This document shows positions 26,551-35,099 of a stretch of DNA of 64,000 nucleotides, in pieces (positions within the stretch are counted from its first letter, which is position 1; each line of letters starts with the position of its first letter). Source of the DNA: Roseiarcus sp963749715 (lineage in GTDB: Bacteria; Pseudomonadota; Alphaproteobacteria; Rhizobiales; Beijerinckiaceae). Location: the NCBI GenBank assembly GCA_963749715.1, contig CAVVNR010000003.1, positions 62,001-126,000 on the forward strand, in the 5' to 3' direction. The notes under the pieces are model-generated. The model saw nothing but the letters and a program-made list of their open reading frames with translations, was not told where the DNA came from and made no database searches. The position numbers and the translations under genes were made by a program.

Positions 26551-26681
26551 GCTCGCGCCCTCTTGACCGCGCGTCCTCGAGGCAATCGCCAGCTAAGCGC
26601 TTGGGCGACTCCGCGGGCCTTTCTTGATTCGCATGCTAGCCGTCCGCGCGCCGATGGCAAGCGAAGCGAGCCAAAGGCGCC

Positions 26682-27041
26682 TCAGGCGAAGTCCTCCATC
26701 TCGAACATCTCGCGGATCTCGATGACCGAAGGCCCCGGCATCGGGTTAGGACAACGCTTGGCCCACGCGATCGCCTCATCGAGGTCCTTGACCCTCCAGA
26801 TCCAGTAGCCGGCGGCGAGTTCGCTTACGTTCGGAAACGGCCCTTTGGTCACCGCGCGGTCGTTGCCGGAAAAGGCGACGCGCGCTCCCTTGCTGCTTTC
26901 CTTGACCCCGCCAGCGTCGACGAACAAACCCGCGTCGATGAGCGACTGATTGAACGCGCCCATGTCCGCCAAAAGCTCTGCAGGCGGCTTGCCGCCGGCC
27001 TCCAAGTCTTCAGTCGCCTTCACGATTACCATGACCCGCAT
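26682..27041 (-). CDS. YciI/DGPF-domain protein
   Basis: A 119-residue YciI-like protein (also called DGPF domain): MRVMVIVKATEDLEAG at the start and GPFPNVSELAAGYWIWRVKDLDEAIAWAKRCP, with a C-terminal VIEIREMFEMEDF. These often accompany ECF sigma factors; none is here. GGAGG six bases upstream decides ATG 27041 over ATG 27047. Last gene of the TetR-linked group. Confidence 0.88.
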   Translation of the reverse strand: MRVMVIVKATEDLEAGGKPPAELLADMGAFNQSLIDAGLFVDAGGVKESSKGARVAFSGNDRAVTKGPFPNVSELAAGYWIWRVKDLDEAIAWAKRCPNPMPGPSVIEIREMFEMEDFA

Positions 27042-27070
27042 CGGCATCCTCCAACGCCACCTGCAGGATA

Positions 27071-27781
27071 CTAAGCGTAGTCGAGCTTCGGATACCAGTC
27101 CGCGCCCCGCCCTTCCGGGGTCGCGTCCAGGACCATCCACAAGGGCGCGGGGTCGGGCGCGCCGCGCGGATCCTGGCCCGGGTCGGCGCTCTCGTTCGTC
27201 ATCTCGCCCGACCAGAAGTGGCGGATCGTTCCGTCGCGGCGGGTGAACACGTTGAAGGACGGAACCTCGGAGCCGTTCGGCAAGATGCCGAAATAGTCGC
27301 GCGAATAGGCGCCGTTGAGATCGCTGAACAGGCGAAGGTCACGCCAGCCGCGCTCCTTCTTCCAGGCGACGAGGCGGTCGATCGGCGAGCGGGCGACCGC
27401 GGCAAGCGAGATTCTTTGGCCGATGTCCGCGGCATTGCCTTCCCATGCGCCCAGCGTGTTGGTGCACATCGGGCAAGGACGCGCGCGCTCAGGCCCGAAC
27501 ATGTAGCTATAGATCGCGAGCGTCTCTTTGTCGCCGAACAGTCCGGCGAAATCCGTCACGCCGTTTTCGCCTTCAAATCGATAGTCGCCGGTGACTGGGC
27601 CGCCCGGCGGCAGCGCACGGCGCTGCACGGCGACGCGCTCGATGTGGCGGCGCAATTCGATCTCCTCGGCGAGCAGCGCTGTGCGGGCGGCGCGATACTC
27701 GGCGCTCTCGTTGGGGATTCGAACCGGGTCGACGCGGGCGAGCTCGGCCGCGGGCTTGAGGGCTTGGGCTTCGTCGTTCAT
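27071..27781 (-). CDS. DUF899 (thioredoxin-like) protein, paralogue 1
   Basis: A 236-residue DUF899 protein with a thioredoxin-like fold: YRAARTALLAEEIELRRHIERVAVQRRALPPGG, FAGLFGDKETLAIYSYMFGP, a CPMC dicysteine (RPCPMCTNTLG), WKKERGWRDLRLFSDLNGAYSRDYFG, RRDGTIRHFWSGEM. Function unproved; a reductase or peroxidase-like role is plausible from the CxxC. GGAGG precedes ATG 27781. One of three DUF899 loci in the window (28733 and the remnant at 52528). Confidence 0.88.
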   Translation of the reverse strand: MNDEAQALKPAAELARVDPVRIPNESAEYRAARTALLAEEIELRRHIERVAVQRRALPPGGPVTGDYRFEGENGVTDFAGLFGDKETLAIYSYMFGPERARPCPMCTNTLGAWEGNAADIGQRISLAAVARSPIDRLVAWKKERGWRDLRLFSDLNGAYSRDYFGILPNGSEVPSFNVFTRRDGTIRHFWSGEMTNESADPGQDPRGAPDPAPLWMVLDATPEGRGADWYPKLDYA

Positions 27782-27844
27782 GGGAACGGCCTCCGATGAT
27801 GGATCGAACGAAGGCGGGGGCGCGACCGCGCGCCCCGACATGGG

Positions 27845-28630
27845 TCACCGCTTCGCCGCGACAAGCGCGAACATCGCGCCTTGCGGATCGAGGCAATTGA
27901 CGATCCAGGCCCCGCCGGGAACTTCCACGGGTCCGTGCACGACCTTGCCGCCGGCGGACTTGACGCGCTCGCCAGCCGCGTCGACGGCGTCGACAGTGAT
28001 GTAATAGAGCCAGTGCGCAGCCGGCTCCTCGGCCATCTTCTTCATCATGCCGCCGGACTGTTTTCCCTTGGTGGTGAAGATCTGATAGGTCCCGATCTGC
28101 CCCATGTTTATCGCCTCGCCCTTGGTCCAGCCGAACAGGCCCGAATAGAAGGCGAATGACTTTTCCGGATCGCCCCCGTGCAGTTCGTGCCACCCGACAT
28201 GGCCGGGCTTCATCGGATCCTGCGCCGGCGCCTGGTCGCCATTCCCTTTGAACAAAAGGAAGCCCGCCCCGCTCGGATCGCCGGCGATGGCGAACGTGCC
28301 GACGTTCGGGATCTCGGTCGGCGGACGACGGATCGAGCCGCCTGCGGCCTTGACCTTGTCGGCATAGGCCTTGACGTCGTCGACCGCGATATAGCCCATC
28401 CACGCCGGGCGGACGCCCATCTTGGCCGCTTCTTCCGGGATCGGCATGAGACCGCCGACCATCGCGTCGCCGGACTGAAGCAATGAGTACGGCTGCGCGT
28501 TCATGGTGTTGGGAGCGATCGTCCAGCCGACGACCTTCGAATAGAACTTCTCGGCGCCGGGAAGATCGTTGGACATCTGATCGTACCAGACGAATTTGCC
28601 GAGGGCGCTCGACGCGGACGGATTGGTCAT
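27845..28630 (-). CDS. VOC family protein with two glyoxalase-fold domains
   Basis: 261 residues made of two vicinal-oxygen-chelate modules: FVWYDQMSNDLPGAEKFYSKVVGW and WHELHGGDPEKSFAFYSGLFGW begin them, and VPGGAWIVNCLDPQGAMFAL ends the second. Such proteins include dioxygenases, glyoxalases and antibiotic-resistance proteins; substrate unknown. Sandwiched between two DUF899 genes on the same strand. Confidence 0.9.
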   Translation of the reverse strand: MTNPSASSALGKFVWYDQMSNDLPGAEKFYSKVVGWTIAPNTMNAQPYSLLQSGDAMVGGLMPIPEEAAKMGVRPAWMGYIAVDDVKAYADKVKAAGGSIRRPPTEIPNVGTFAIAGDPSGAGFLLFKGNGDQAPAQDPMKPGHVGWHELHGGDPEKSFAFYSGLFGWTKGEAINMGQIGTYQIFTTKGKQSGGMMKKMAEEPAAHWLYYITVDAVDAAGERVKSAGGKVVHGPVEVPGGAWIVNCLDPQGAMFALVAAKR

Positions 28631-28732
28631 GACTTTCCTCTCTCAGTTCGGCCCGAAGGCCGGTTGCGAACGATCGACGTGCGGTTTCTTCATTCTCATC
28701 AGCGGCGGATGAAGCGATCCTCGGCGTCGCCG

Positions 28733-29446
28733 CTACTCGGGCGTGTACTCGTCGTGCCGGCGCCACCATGCGTAGGGCTGCGTCCGCGGCCAGCCTCCGG
28801 GCGAGTCCTCCCACGCTTCCTGCCGCCCGAACGGCGCCAGGTCGAGGAAGGTCCAGACGCTGCCCAGCGCCTCGACGCCGCGCTCGGTCGTGAAGTAGGT
28901 GCGATAGACGCGCTCGCCGTCACGCAGGAACACGCTCAATCCGTGCCTCTCGCCATCGTTCGTTGTCATGCCAAAATCTCGGTTGAAGCCGCTCGACGCC
29001 GACGACACCCAGGGCAAGTTCCAACCCATCCGCTTGCGATAGGCCTCGATTTTTGCAAGCGGCGCGATCGACACGAGGGCGAACGAAACATCACGGGCGT
29101 TCAGATGCGCCAGGTGACCGATCTGGTCGACGAACATCGAGCAGCCGGGGCAGCCCGCGTCCGGCCAGCCATGCGCGCCGGGTCCGAACATGAAGTGATA
29201 GAGAATGAGCTGTCGGCGCCCTTCGAACAAGTCGAGCAGACCGACGTTCCCTCGCGCGCCTTCGAAGACATAAGCCTTATCGATGAGAACCATGGGTTGG
29301 CGGCGGCGTTCGGCGGCAAGCGCGTCGCGGGCGCGCGTCGCGGCCTTCTCCCTTGCCAGCAGCGCGTCGTGCGCCCGCCGCCATTCCGTCTCCGACACGA
29401 CCGGGGGAAGGGCGGGCGGTTCAGCCCTGAGAAGTTCGTCAGCCAT
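28733..29446 (-). CDS. DUF899 (thioredoxin-like) protein, paralogue 2
   Basis: 237 residues: WRRAHDALLAREKAATRARDALAAERRRQP, FEGRRQLILYHFMFGPGA, a GCPGC dicysteine, SFALVSIAPLAKIEAYRKRMGWNLPWVSS and DGERVYRTYFTTERGVE. This is the more canonical DUF899 form. The CPGC motif suggests thiol redox chemistry, unproven. Upstream neighbour is a PhnB-like VOC gene 11 bases away; probably the same operon. Confidence 0.9.
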   Translation of the reverse strand: MADELLRAEPPALPPVVSETEWRRAHDALLAREKAATRARDALAAERRRQPMVLIDKAYVFEGARGNVGLLDLFEGRRQLILYHFMFGPGAHGWPDAGCPGCSMFVDQIGHLAHLNARDVSFALVSIAPLAKIEAYRKRMGWNLPWVSSASSGFNRDFGMTTNDGERHGLSVFLRDGERVYRTYFTTERGVEALGSVWTFLDLAPFGRQEAWEDSPGGWPRTQPYAWWRRHDEYTPE

Positions 29447-29457
29447 GGCCTTCTCCT

Positions 29458-29937
29458 TCAGTTGGGCGCGAGGGCCTGCTGCAATTGGGCGATGTCAAGC
29501 TTCTTCATGGACATCACTTGGCGCATCACGCGCTGGACGGCCGCGGCGTCGGCGCTCTGCAACATTTGCGGCACAACGCGCGGAACGACTTGCCAGGAGA
29601 CGCCGAACTTGTCGGCGAGCCAGCCGCACTGACCCGGCGCGCCGCCATCGGAGAGTTTCTCCCACAAACGATCGACCTCGGCCTGATCGTCGCAATTGAC
29701 GATGAGCGAAAGCGCCGGCGTGAACTTGAAATGCGGCCCGCCGTTCAGCGCCAGGAATTGCTGGCCGTCGATCTCGAACAGGATGGTCATCACGGCGCCG
29801 GCCGGTCCAGGGCCGGCCTCGCCATAGCGCGCCGTCGACACGATCCGGCTCTGCTTGAAGATCGCGAGATAGTGGGCGACCGCCTCCTCGGCGTTGAAAT
29901 CGAACCAAAGGCAAGGCGTGATTTTCTGTTCGGTCAA
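29458..29937 (-). CDS. PhnB-like VOC family protein
   Basis: A 159-residue protein of the PhnB/3-demethylubiquinone-9 3-methyltransferase-like VOC group: ITPCLWFDFNAEEAVAHYLAIF, FEIDGQQFLALNGGPHFKFTPALSLIV, GQCGWLADKFGVSWQVVP, and an MQSADAAAVQRVMRQVMSMKKLDIAQL tail. Not a methyltransferase; biochemical role unknown. First structural gene after the TetR gene. Confidence 0.9.
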   Translation of the reverse strand: MTEQKITPCLWFDFNAEEAVAHYLAIFKQSRIVSTARYGEAGPGPAGAVMTILFEIDGQQFLALNGGPHFKFTPALSLIVNCDDQAEVDRLWEKLSDGGAPGQCGWLADKFGVSWQVVPRVVPQMLQSADAAAVQRVMRQVMSMKKLDIAQLQQALAPN

Positions 29938-29963
29938 CGGTCGTCTCCTCTTTGGTCGACTTG

Positions 29964-30632
29964 CTAAAGCGCGCCGTGTTTCGAGCCGCCGACGGGCAGG
30001 AGGGTCTCGAAGTAGCGCTTGAGATGATCGAGGCAGTCGGCGGCCACTTTTGGACCGTGCTTAGCCTTGGCGAGAATGAAGGCGCCTTGGAGGACGGCCT
30101 GTGAGTAAAGCGCGGCGCTTTTTGGCGTCCATGCGGCCTCGGGCGCGTAGCGCGCCTTGGCCTCGGCGAGGTCGGAAGCAAGCCGCTCCGCATGCTCGCT
30201 GATATAGCGGTCGCAGGCCGCCCGGATGGCCGGATGGGAGTCGTAGGCCTCCTGCACCATCGTGCCGAGGAGGCAGGTGAACTGCGGCAGTTCGCCCTTG
30301 AGAATCGCCTTGCGGAAATCGACGTAGCCGAGCACGCGCGCTCTTGGATCGGGCCGGAGACTGTAAGGCGCGGCGTCGAACAGCGCGTCGGCGTTGGCGG
30401 CGAAATGCGCGGCCGCGGCGATCGCGCAGGCTTCCTTGCTGGCGAAATGGTGGAAGAACGCGCCCTTGGTCAGTCCGGCCTCGGCGCAGATGTCTTCAAC
30501 CCGCGCGGCGGAATAGCCCTTGGAGCGGATCACGTGCACCGCCGCGTCGAGCAGCTTCCGCCCGGATGCCTGCCCGGCCGCCGCTTTCGTCGCCCGCGCC
30601 GTCCCGCCCGCGGATCGTTTGTTTGCAATCAT
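29964..30632 (-). CDS. TetR-family transcriptional regulator
   Basis: A 222-residue TetR repressor: HTH region GRKLLDAAVHVIRSKGYSAARVEDICAEAGLTKGAFFHHFASKEA, followed by an all-helical ligand domain. ATG 30632 follows an Arg/Lys-rich leader choice; upstream residues overlap its operator and are rejected. It heads the minus-strand run PhnB-like VOC, DUF899, VOC, DUF899, YciI and presumably represses it and itself. Confidence 0.92.
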   Translation of the reverse strand: MIANKRSAGGTARATKAAAGQASGRKLLDAAVHVIRSKGYSAARVEDICAEAGLTKGAFFHHFASKEACAIAAAAHFAANADALFDAAPYSLRPDPRARVLGYVDFRKAILKGELPQFTCLLGTMVQEAYDSHPAIRAACDRYISEHAERLASDLAEAKARYAPEAAWTPKSAALYSQAVLQGAFILAKAKHGPKVAADCLDHLKRYFETLLPVGGSKHGAL

Positions 30633-30641
30633 GCACCTCAC

Positions 30642-30659
30642 ATACCAACTGGTCGGTAT
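30642..30659. promoter_or_regulatory. TetR operator upstream of its own gene
   Basis: ATACCAACTGGTCGGTAT is an almost perfect 18-base palindrome placed 10 bases before the TetR start, of the TACCnACnnGTnGGTA type bound by many TetR proteins. Indicates autoregulation and control of the downstream genes. Confidence 0.75.
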
Positions 30660-30707
30660 TAACGTCAAGAGAAAAAGCCGCCTTGTCGCACGAGCGGCCA
30701 ACAAGGC

Positions 30708-30782
30708 TCAGCGGGCAGCGGCCAGCAACGCGAACATCGCGCCCTGCGGATCGAGCGCTTGCACGATCCATTGGCCGCCCGG
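30708..30782 (-). pseudogene. C-terminal remnant of a VOC protein
   Basis: The minus strand codes PGGQWIVQALDPQGAMFALLAA and a stop, matching the C-terminus of VOC proteins such as that at 27845 (PGGAWIVNCLDPQGAMFAL). No matching upstream domain is readable in any frame. Confidence 0.65.
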
Positions 30783-31027
30783 CTGGCGTCGCTCGACCCG
30801 AAAGCGGCGGCGCTTCGCCGCTGCGGGTCGACGGCGAAAACATAGCCTTGTCGGCCACCATCGTGTCGCGGGCCAATCCGCTTGGCGCGCAGCCAAATGC
30901 GGATCGAGGCGAACTTTACAAACGCCCGATGGTCCGCTGCAAGCTTCTCTTACCGAGTCGTCACGCGCAAACACTTCTCACCCAGCGGCCGTTGCCGACA
31001 ATCCGACCGAGTGGTGTGCATCGCCAT

Positions 31028-31609
31028 CTATGCCGGAATGTCCCGCACGACCTCCGTCAACCGGCGGGAACTGATCTCGTAGAAGAAGCCATACAGCTTG
31101 ACATGTTTCGGGACTGCCGGGCTCGAGCGAAGCAACTCGACGTCATACTTGATCGACTTCTCGAAATCCATGATGGCAAGGCTATCGTGATCAAACATCG
31201 TCGAGATATCGGCGTGATGATGATCGTGGAACTCCTCGATGAGCAGCTCGGGCGTGAAAGTCGTGGTGCCGCAGAACGAGTGGTGAACCACAACGACATT
31301 CTGAACGTTGAATATATAGTCCATGGCGGCCACGGACTCTAGCGCGAAGGCGGCGCGTCCACCCGCATTGGTCTCGACAAACAGAGTTCGCGTGGATCCA
31401 ACTCGATTGCCCTTGTTGTCGAGAATGTTTTCGCCTGGGTAGACTTCATCGCCAAAATACGCAGCGACCGCTTGCGGGATTTCGGCGGCGCGGGGGTCAA
31501 AGCAGTAAATCACCAAGGTCTTCATCGGGATGGCCTGGTAGGCCCCTTCGAAGGCGTTCATGTCGAACCCGGGTTGTTTCCTATACTCGTATTGACTGTA
31601 CTTGCTCAT
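31028..31609 (-). CDS. Beta-carbonic-anhydrase-like protein
   Basis: A 193-residue protein with the zinc ligands of beta-carbonic anhydrases: Cys36-x-Asp38-x-Arg40 in YCFDPRA and His110-x-x-Cys113 in VVHHSFCGTTTF. It is shorter than classical Can enzymes and the rest is divergent (FEKSIKYDVELLRSSPAVPKHVKLYGFFYEI). May interconvert CO2 and bicarbonate, but related clades have lost or changed activity. ATG 31609 chosen. Confidence 0.8.
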   Translation of the reverse strand: MSKYSQYEYRKQPGFDMNAFEGAYQAIPMKTLVIYCFDPRAAEIPQAVAAYFGDEVYPGENILDNKGNRVGSTRTLFVETNAGGRAAFALESVAAMDYIFNVQNVVVVHHSFCGTTTFTPELLIEEFHDHHHADISTMFDHDSLAIMDFEKSIKYDVELLRSSPAVPKHVKLYGFFYEISSRRLTEVVRDIPA

Positions 31610-31741
31610 TTTCTTGCTCCATCGGCGCTTAGCTTGGCGAAAGCGGCGCGTGGGCGCATCGCGCCATTTCACCGCGACGCGGCAATTCGGCCCCTTGAGG
31701 CAAGCCAACGGCTCGGTAGATTTGTGGTTTCACCGCCCCCG

Positions 31742-32300
31742 CTAGCGCTTCGGATAGGCGGTGAAGACGTAATCCTTTGCCGCCACGAGGGTGTGGCAGG
31801 CGAACCCGCACTTGGCGTCGTGCTCCTGCGGCGGCGAATCAGATCTCATCGCCGGGCCTGAACGTCTCGGACGCGGGGTCATATTCAAACTCGGCCTATC
31901 CCCATCCGCCGCTGTCGGCGAATCTCTTGCTGTCCTTCACCATGAAGTCGGTGTCATGCAGCGCGCCCGGCACGACCGGCTCGCCGGGCTGGTCCTCGGC
32001 CTTTTTCGCCATCCAATGGATCTTCGCCATCATGGCGCCGTCGGGGAAAGGCTTGCCGTTGCCGGGTATGCCCGCTTGGTAAGCCTCGATCATCGCGGGA
32101 TTCCCGAGGATTATTGCGAGTTTATCGCCGTTATGACTGGCGGCGATAATCTGCCAATCTTGATATCCTTTGAACTCGGAGAACGCGAGACCGCCCGGCA
32201 CCTGCACGGAATATCTGTCCTGCGCCGCCAGCGCGACGCCGCAAAGAATCGCGAGCGACGCCGCAGAAATCGCGATCGCCGAGGCCTGCTTCCTCCCCAT
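31742..32300 (-). pseudogene. Cytochrome P460-family gene, inactivated
   Basis: From ATG 32300: signal peptide (MGRKQASAIAISAASLAILCGVALA), YSVQVPGGLAFSEFKGYQDWQIIAASHNGDKLAIILGNP, FPDGAMMAKIHWMAKK. Then a TAG at 31896-31898 (GGWG-stop-AEFEYDP) and a frameshift near 31846-31850 precede the haem-attachment end CGFACHTLVAAKDYVFTAYPKR. Family members are periplasmic c-type haem proteins with a P460-type or related haem. Two independent lesions make real decay likelier than a reading error. Confidence 0.8.
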
Positions 32301-32583
32301 CGCCAACTCCCCTTTTGCCCGCGAGCCAACAAGCGCTTTGACGAGCGCCACCGAATGGAGCGCTCGTCGAACATGAGAAGAAACGCCCAAGCGAGCGGCC
32401 TCGTCAAGCCGGATTCGAATCGCCCGCGCCGCTTTTCCGCTCATGACCGGCCGCGCTGCGCCGGACGTGACGGTTTTGCGACAACTGCTTGCTTTCCGCG
32501 CTATTGACGCGCCTCACACGCCGTGGCTTTAAGCGCGTTCCAGGACGCTCGGCGTCGCTCGCGCTTGAAGGAGACCTGACGCC
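32301..32583. other. Intergenic stretch before hss
   Basis: No gene seen. GGAGACCTG lies about ten bases before the hss ATG and is its likely ribosome site; the promoter must be in this stretch. Confidence 0.4.
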
Positions 32584-34017
32584 ATGCCGCACTGGCCACG
32601 GCACGGGCGGATCGCCGGTCCGATCGCGATGATCGGCTTCGGATCGATCGGCAAGGGGACCCTGCCGCTGATCGAGCGCCACTTCGAATTCGATCAGGAG
32701 CGCTTCGTGGTCATCGACCCGAACAATTCCGATCGCAAGCTCCTGGACGAGCGCGGGGTCCGCTTCATCCATCTCGGCCTCACCCGAGACAACCATCGCG
32801 ACGTCCTGCGCAAATATCTGACCGCGGGCGAAGGCCAGGGCTTCTGCGTCAACCTCTCGGTCGACACCTCCTCGCTCGACATCATGCGCTACTGCCGCGA
32901 ACTCGGCGCCCTCTACATCGACACCGTCGTCGAGCCGTGGCCGGGCTTCTATTACGACAAGTCGCTCGGCAATGAGGCGCGCACCAACTACGCCCTGCGG
33001 GAGACGGTGATGGAGGAGCGCCGGAAAAATCCCGGCGGAGCGACCGCCGTCTCCTGTTGCGGCGCCAATCCGGGCATGGTCTCCTGGTTCGTCAAGCAGG
33101 CGCTGGTCCACCTTGCCCACGATCTCGGCGACAAGGCGCCCGAGCCCAAGACGAAGGAGGAGTGGAGCCGCCTCGCCCAGCGCCTTGGCGTCAAGGGCGT
33201 GCATATCGCCGAGCGCGACACCCAGCGCGCGCGACAGCCCAAGCCGCGCAACGTGTTCGTCAACACCTGGTCGATCGAAGGGTTTTTGTCGGAGGGCATG
33301 CAGCCGGCCGAGCTTGGCTGGGGCACGCACGAGAAATGGGCCCCGGCCAACGCCGGCTTCCATAGGAGCGGCTCAGGCGCGGCGATCTACCTCAACCAGC
33401 CCGGCGCGAACACCCGCGTGCGGTCATGGACCCCGACCGCGCGGGGGCAGTTCGGCTTCCTCGTCACCCACAACGAGTCGATCTCAATCGCCGACTATTA
33501 CACGGTGCGCGACGGCAAGGGGGAGGCGGTCTACCGGCCGACTTGCCACTACGCTTACCACCCCTGCGACGACGCGGTGCTGAGCCTGCACGAACTCTTC
33601 GGCCGCGCCGGCGAGATCCAGAGCGCCCACCACATTCTCGGCGAGACTGATATCCTCGACGGAATCGACGAGCTCGGCGTGCTCCTCTACGGCCACGCCC
33701 GCAACGCTTACTGGTATGGCTCGCAGCTCTCGGTCGAGGAGACCCGCGCGCTCGCGCCCTATCAGAATGCGACCGGCATGCAGGTCACGTCAGCTGTGCT
33801 CGCCGGCATGGCCTGGGCGCTGGAAAATCCAGGGGCTGGAATCGTCGAGGCGGACGAATTGGACTTTCGCCGCTGCCTCGAAATTCAGACGCCCTATCTG
33901 GGGCCCGTGGTCGGCGTCTATACCGACTGGACGCCGCTAGCCAATCGCCCTGGCCTCTTTCCAGAGGATATCGACGAAGGCGATCCCTGGCAGTTCCGCA
34001 ACGTTCTGGTGCGATAG
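32584..34017 (+). CDS. hss: Homospermidine synthase
   Basis: Makes sym-homospermidine from putrescine using NAD(H) as transient oxidant; a hallmark polyamine of many alphaproteobacteria. 477 residues, the usual length. Nucleotide-binding loop GFGSIG at 18-23, DTVVEPWPGFYYDKSLG, VSCCGANPGMVSWFVKQAL, YGSQLSVEETRALAPYQNATGMQV. Start and length agree with the family. Confidence 0.96.
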   Translation: MPHWPRHGRIAGPIAMIGFGSIGKGTLPLIERHFEFDQERFVVIDPNNSDRKLLDERGVRFIHLGLTRDNHRDVLRKYLTAGEGQGFCVNLSVDTSSLDIMRYCRELGALYIDTVVEPWPGFYYDKSLGNEARTNYALRETVMEERRKNPGGATAVSCCGANPGMVSWFVKQALVHLAHDLGDKAPEPKTKEEWSRLAQRLGVKGVHIAERDTQRARQPKPRNVFVNTWSIEGFLSEGMQPAELGWGTHEKWAPANAGFHRSGSGAAIYLNQPGANTRVRSWTPTARGQFGFLVTHNESISIADYYTVRDGKGEAVYRPTCHYAYHPCDDAVLSLHELFGRAGEIQSAHHILGETDILDGIDELGVLLYGHARNAYWYGSQLSVEETRALAPYQNATGMQVTSAVLAGMAWALENPGAGIVEADELDFRRCLEIQTPYLGPVVGVYTDWTPLANRPGLFPEDIDEGDPWQFRNVLVR

Positions 34018-34382
34018 GCGAAAGCCGCCTTAGGACATCAGTTCCCTTCGCTGCGAGGGAAGGATCGCGCTAACCGCCGCCCGCGAGGCGCCAATGAGCG
34101 CGCTCAGGCTCTCGGCCACGGCGACCCCGAGGCTGGGGAGCCCGTAGCTGTTGAGCGGCGCAAGCTGTGCGCGGAGATCGCACACGAGAAGAGGTGGAGC
34201 TGACCGCTCTCCGCGGCGATCGGCGCTATGTAAGCAGGGCATATCAGTCTTCAATTTGGTATGGGTTTGCATCCATCTATAAATGGGATGGAGAGCTCGG
34301 GTTTCAATGCCAATGACTTTTGTAAATTAGGACGATGCAGGCGTGATGCGAGGGGTTGGCTCCGCTTTGGCGGCGAGCTAAC
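34018..34382. other. Intergenic stretch after hss
   Basis: 365 bases with no convincing gene. The region around 34250-34330 is notably AT-richer than the surroundings. A minus-strand 80-codon frame at 34030-34272 has no recognisable features. Confidence 0.4.
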
Positions 34383-34661
34383 TCATTGCCCGGCAATGAT
34401 TTTGAGCTCGATCAAGCGCCTTTCGACGGTCCGCGCGAGGTCGTCCTCGGTCAGGCCGGCGGCCCTGATCCGGCCCACATAGGGAAAGTTGATCGTGCCG
34501 TCGGGCTCGATGCGCGTGGTCCAATCCAGATCCGGATGATCGACGATCCTGATGGCGACGACGTCCGACGCCGTCAGCACGCGGCCGCCGCCCCGCGCCG
34601 CCGGAGCGCCCACGGAAATGAGCAACAAAGCGCTAGCCCAGATCGCCCCGGCGAGCGTCAT
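34383..34661 (-). pseudogene. Truncated polysaccharide export (Wza-like) protein
   Basis: 92 residues: an N-terminal hydrophobic segment and a Poly_export (Wza) motif, VLTASDVVAIRIVDHPDLDWTTRIEPDGTINFPYVGRIRAAGLT. Complete proteins run 200-380 residues with SLBB domains; here the frame stops right after the first domain. No exopolysaccharide genes adjoin it. Could be a stand-alone fragment or a broken gene. Confidence 0.65.
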
Positions 34662-35099
34662 TCAACTCATCGCACACGCTCAATCCGAAGCCCGAAGCCT
34701 TTCGCAGGCGAACGCGCCGCCATATCTCCGTTCGCGGCCCCATCCTTCCCGCGACAATCCGCCGGCCGGCGAGGATCGACACGCCCAGACGGCGCCGGTA
34801 GAATGCAGCACGCGATCAGCGAAGGGGTCGAACGCCGCGGTCGACCGATTTGAATTGTGGCGTCTCCTACGGTCGACCGCAATCGCCGGCGCGGGTTCAA
34901 GCGAAAGGGCCTTTGCCGGAGCCAAGCTCCGCAAACGAGCCCCCGTCAAGGCCGTCCGGCGACCTGCCGATGCCTGTGAGCGCATCGCTCGACCAGCTTG
35001 ACCAACTCGCTCGGTACCGCCCCGGGCAAGCTTCGCTCGAAGCCGGCGTCGGGCGCAGCTCGCGGGCGCAAGTTCGGCGCCCGCCTGAAGAATTCGCCG
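34662..35099. other. Non-coding stretch between the Wza fragment and mtnK
   Basis: 438 bases in which I can see no supported gene on either strand; open frames are long only because of GC content. Confidence 0.4.

Noticed and set aside
29485..29967. Plus-strand frames in the VOC/DUF899 region
   Set aside because: Antisense to well-supported genes; no motif.
32400..32430. GGATTCGAATC resembling a tRNA T-arm
   Set aside because: The flanking bases do not form a T stem or an acceptor stem, so no tRNA is supported.
32404..33363. A 319-codon minus-strand frame inside hss
   Set aside because: Shadow of homospermidine synthase.
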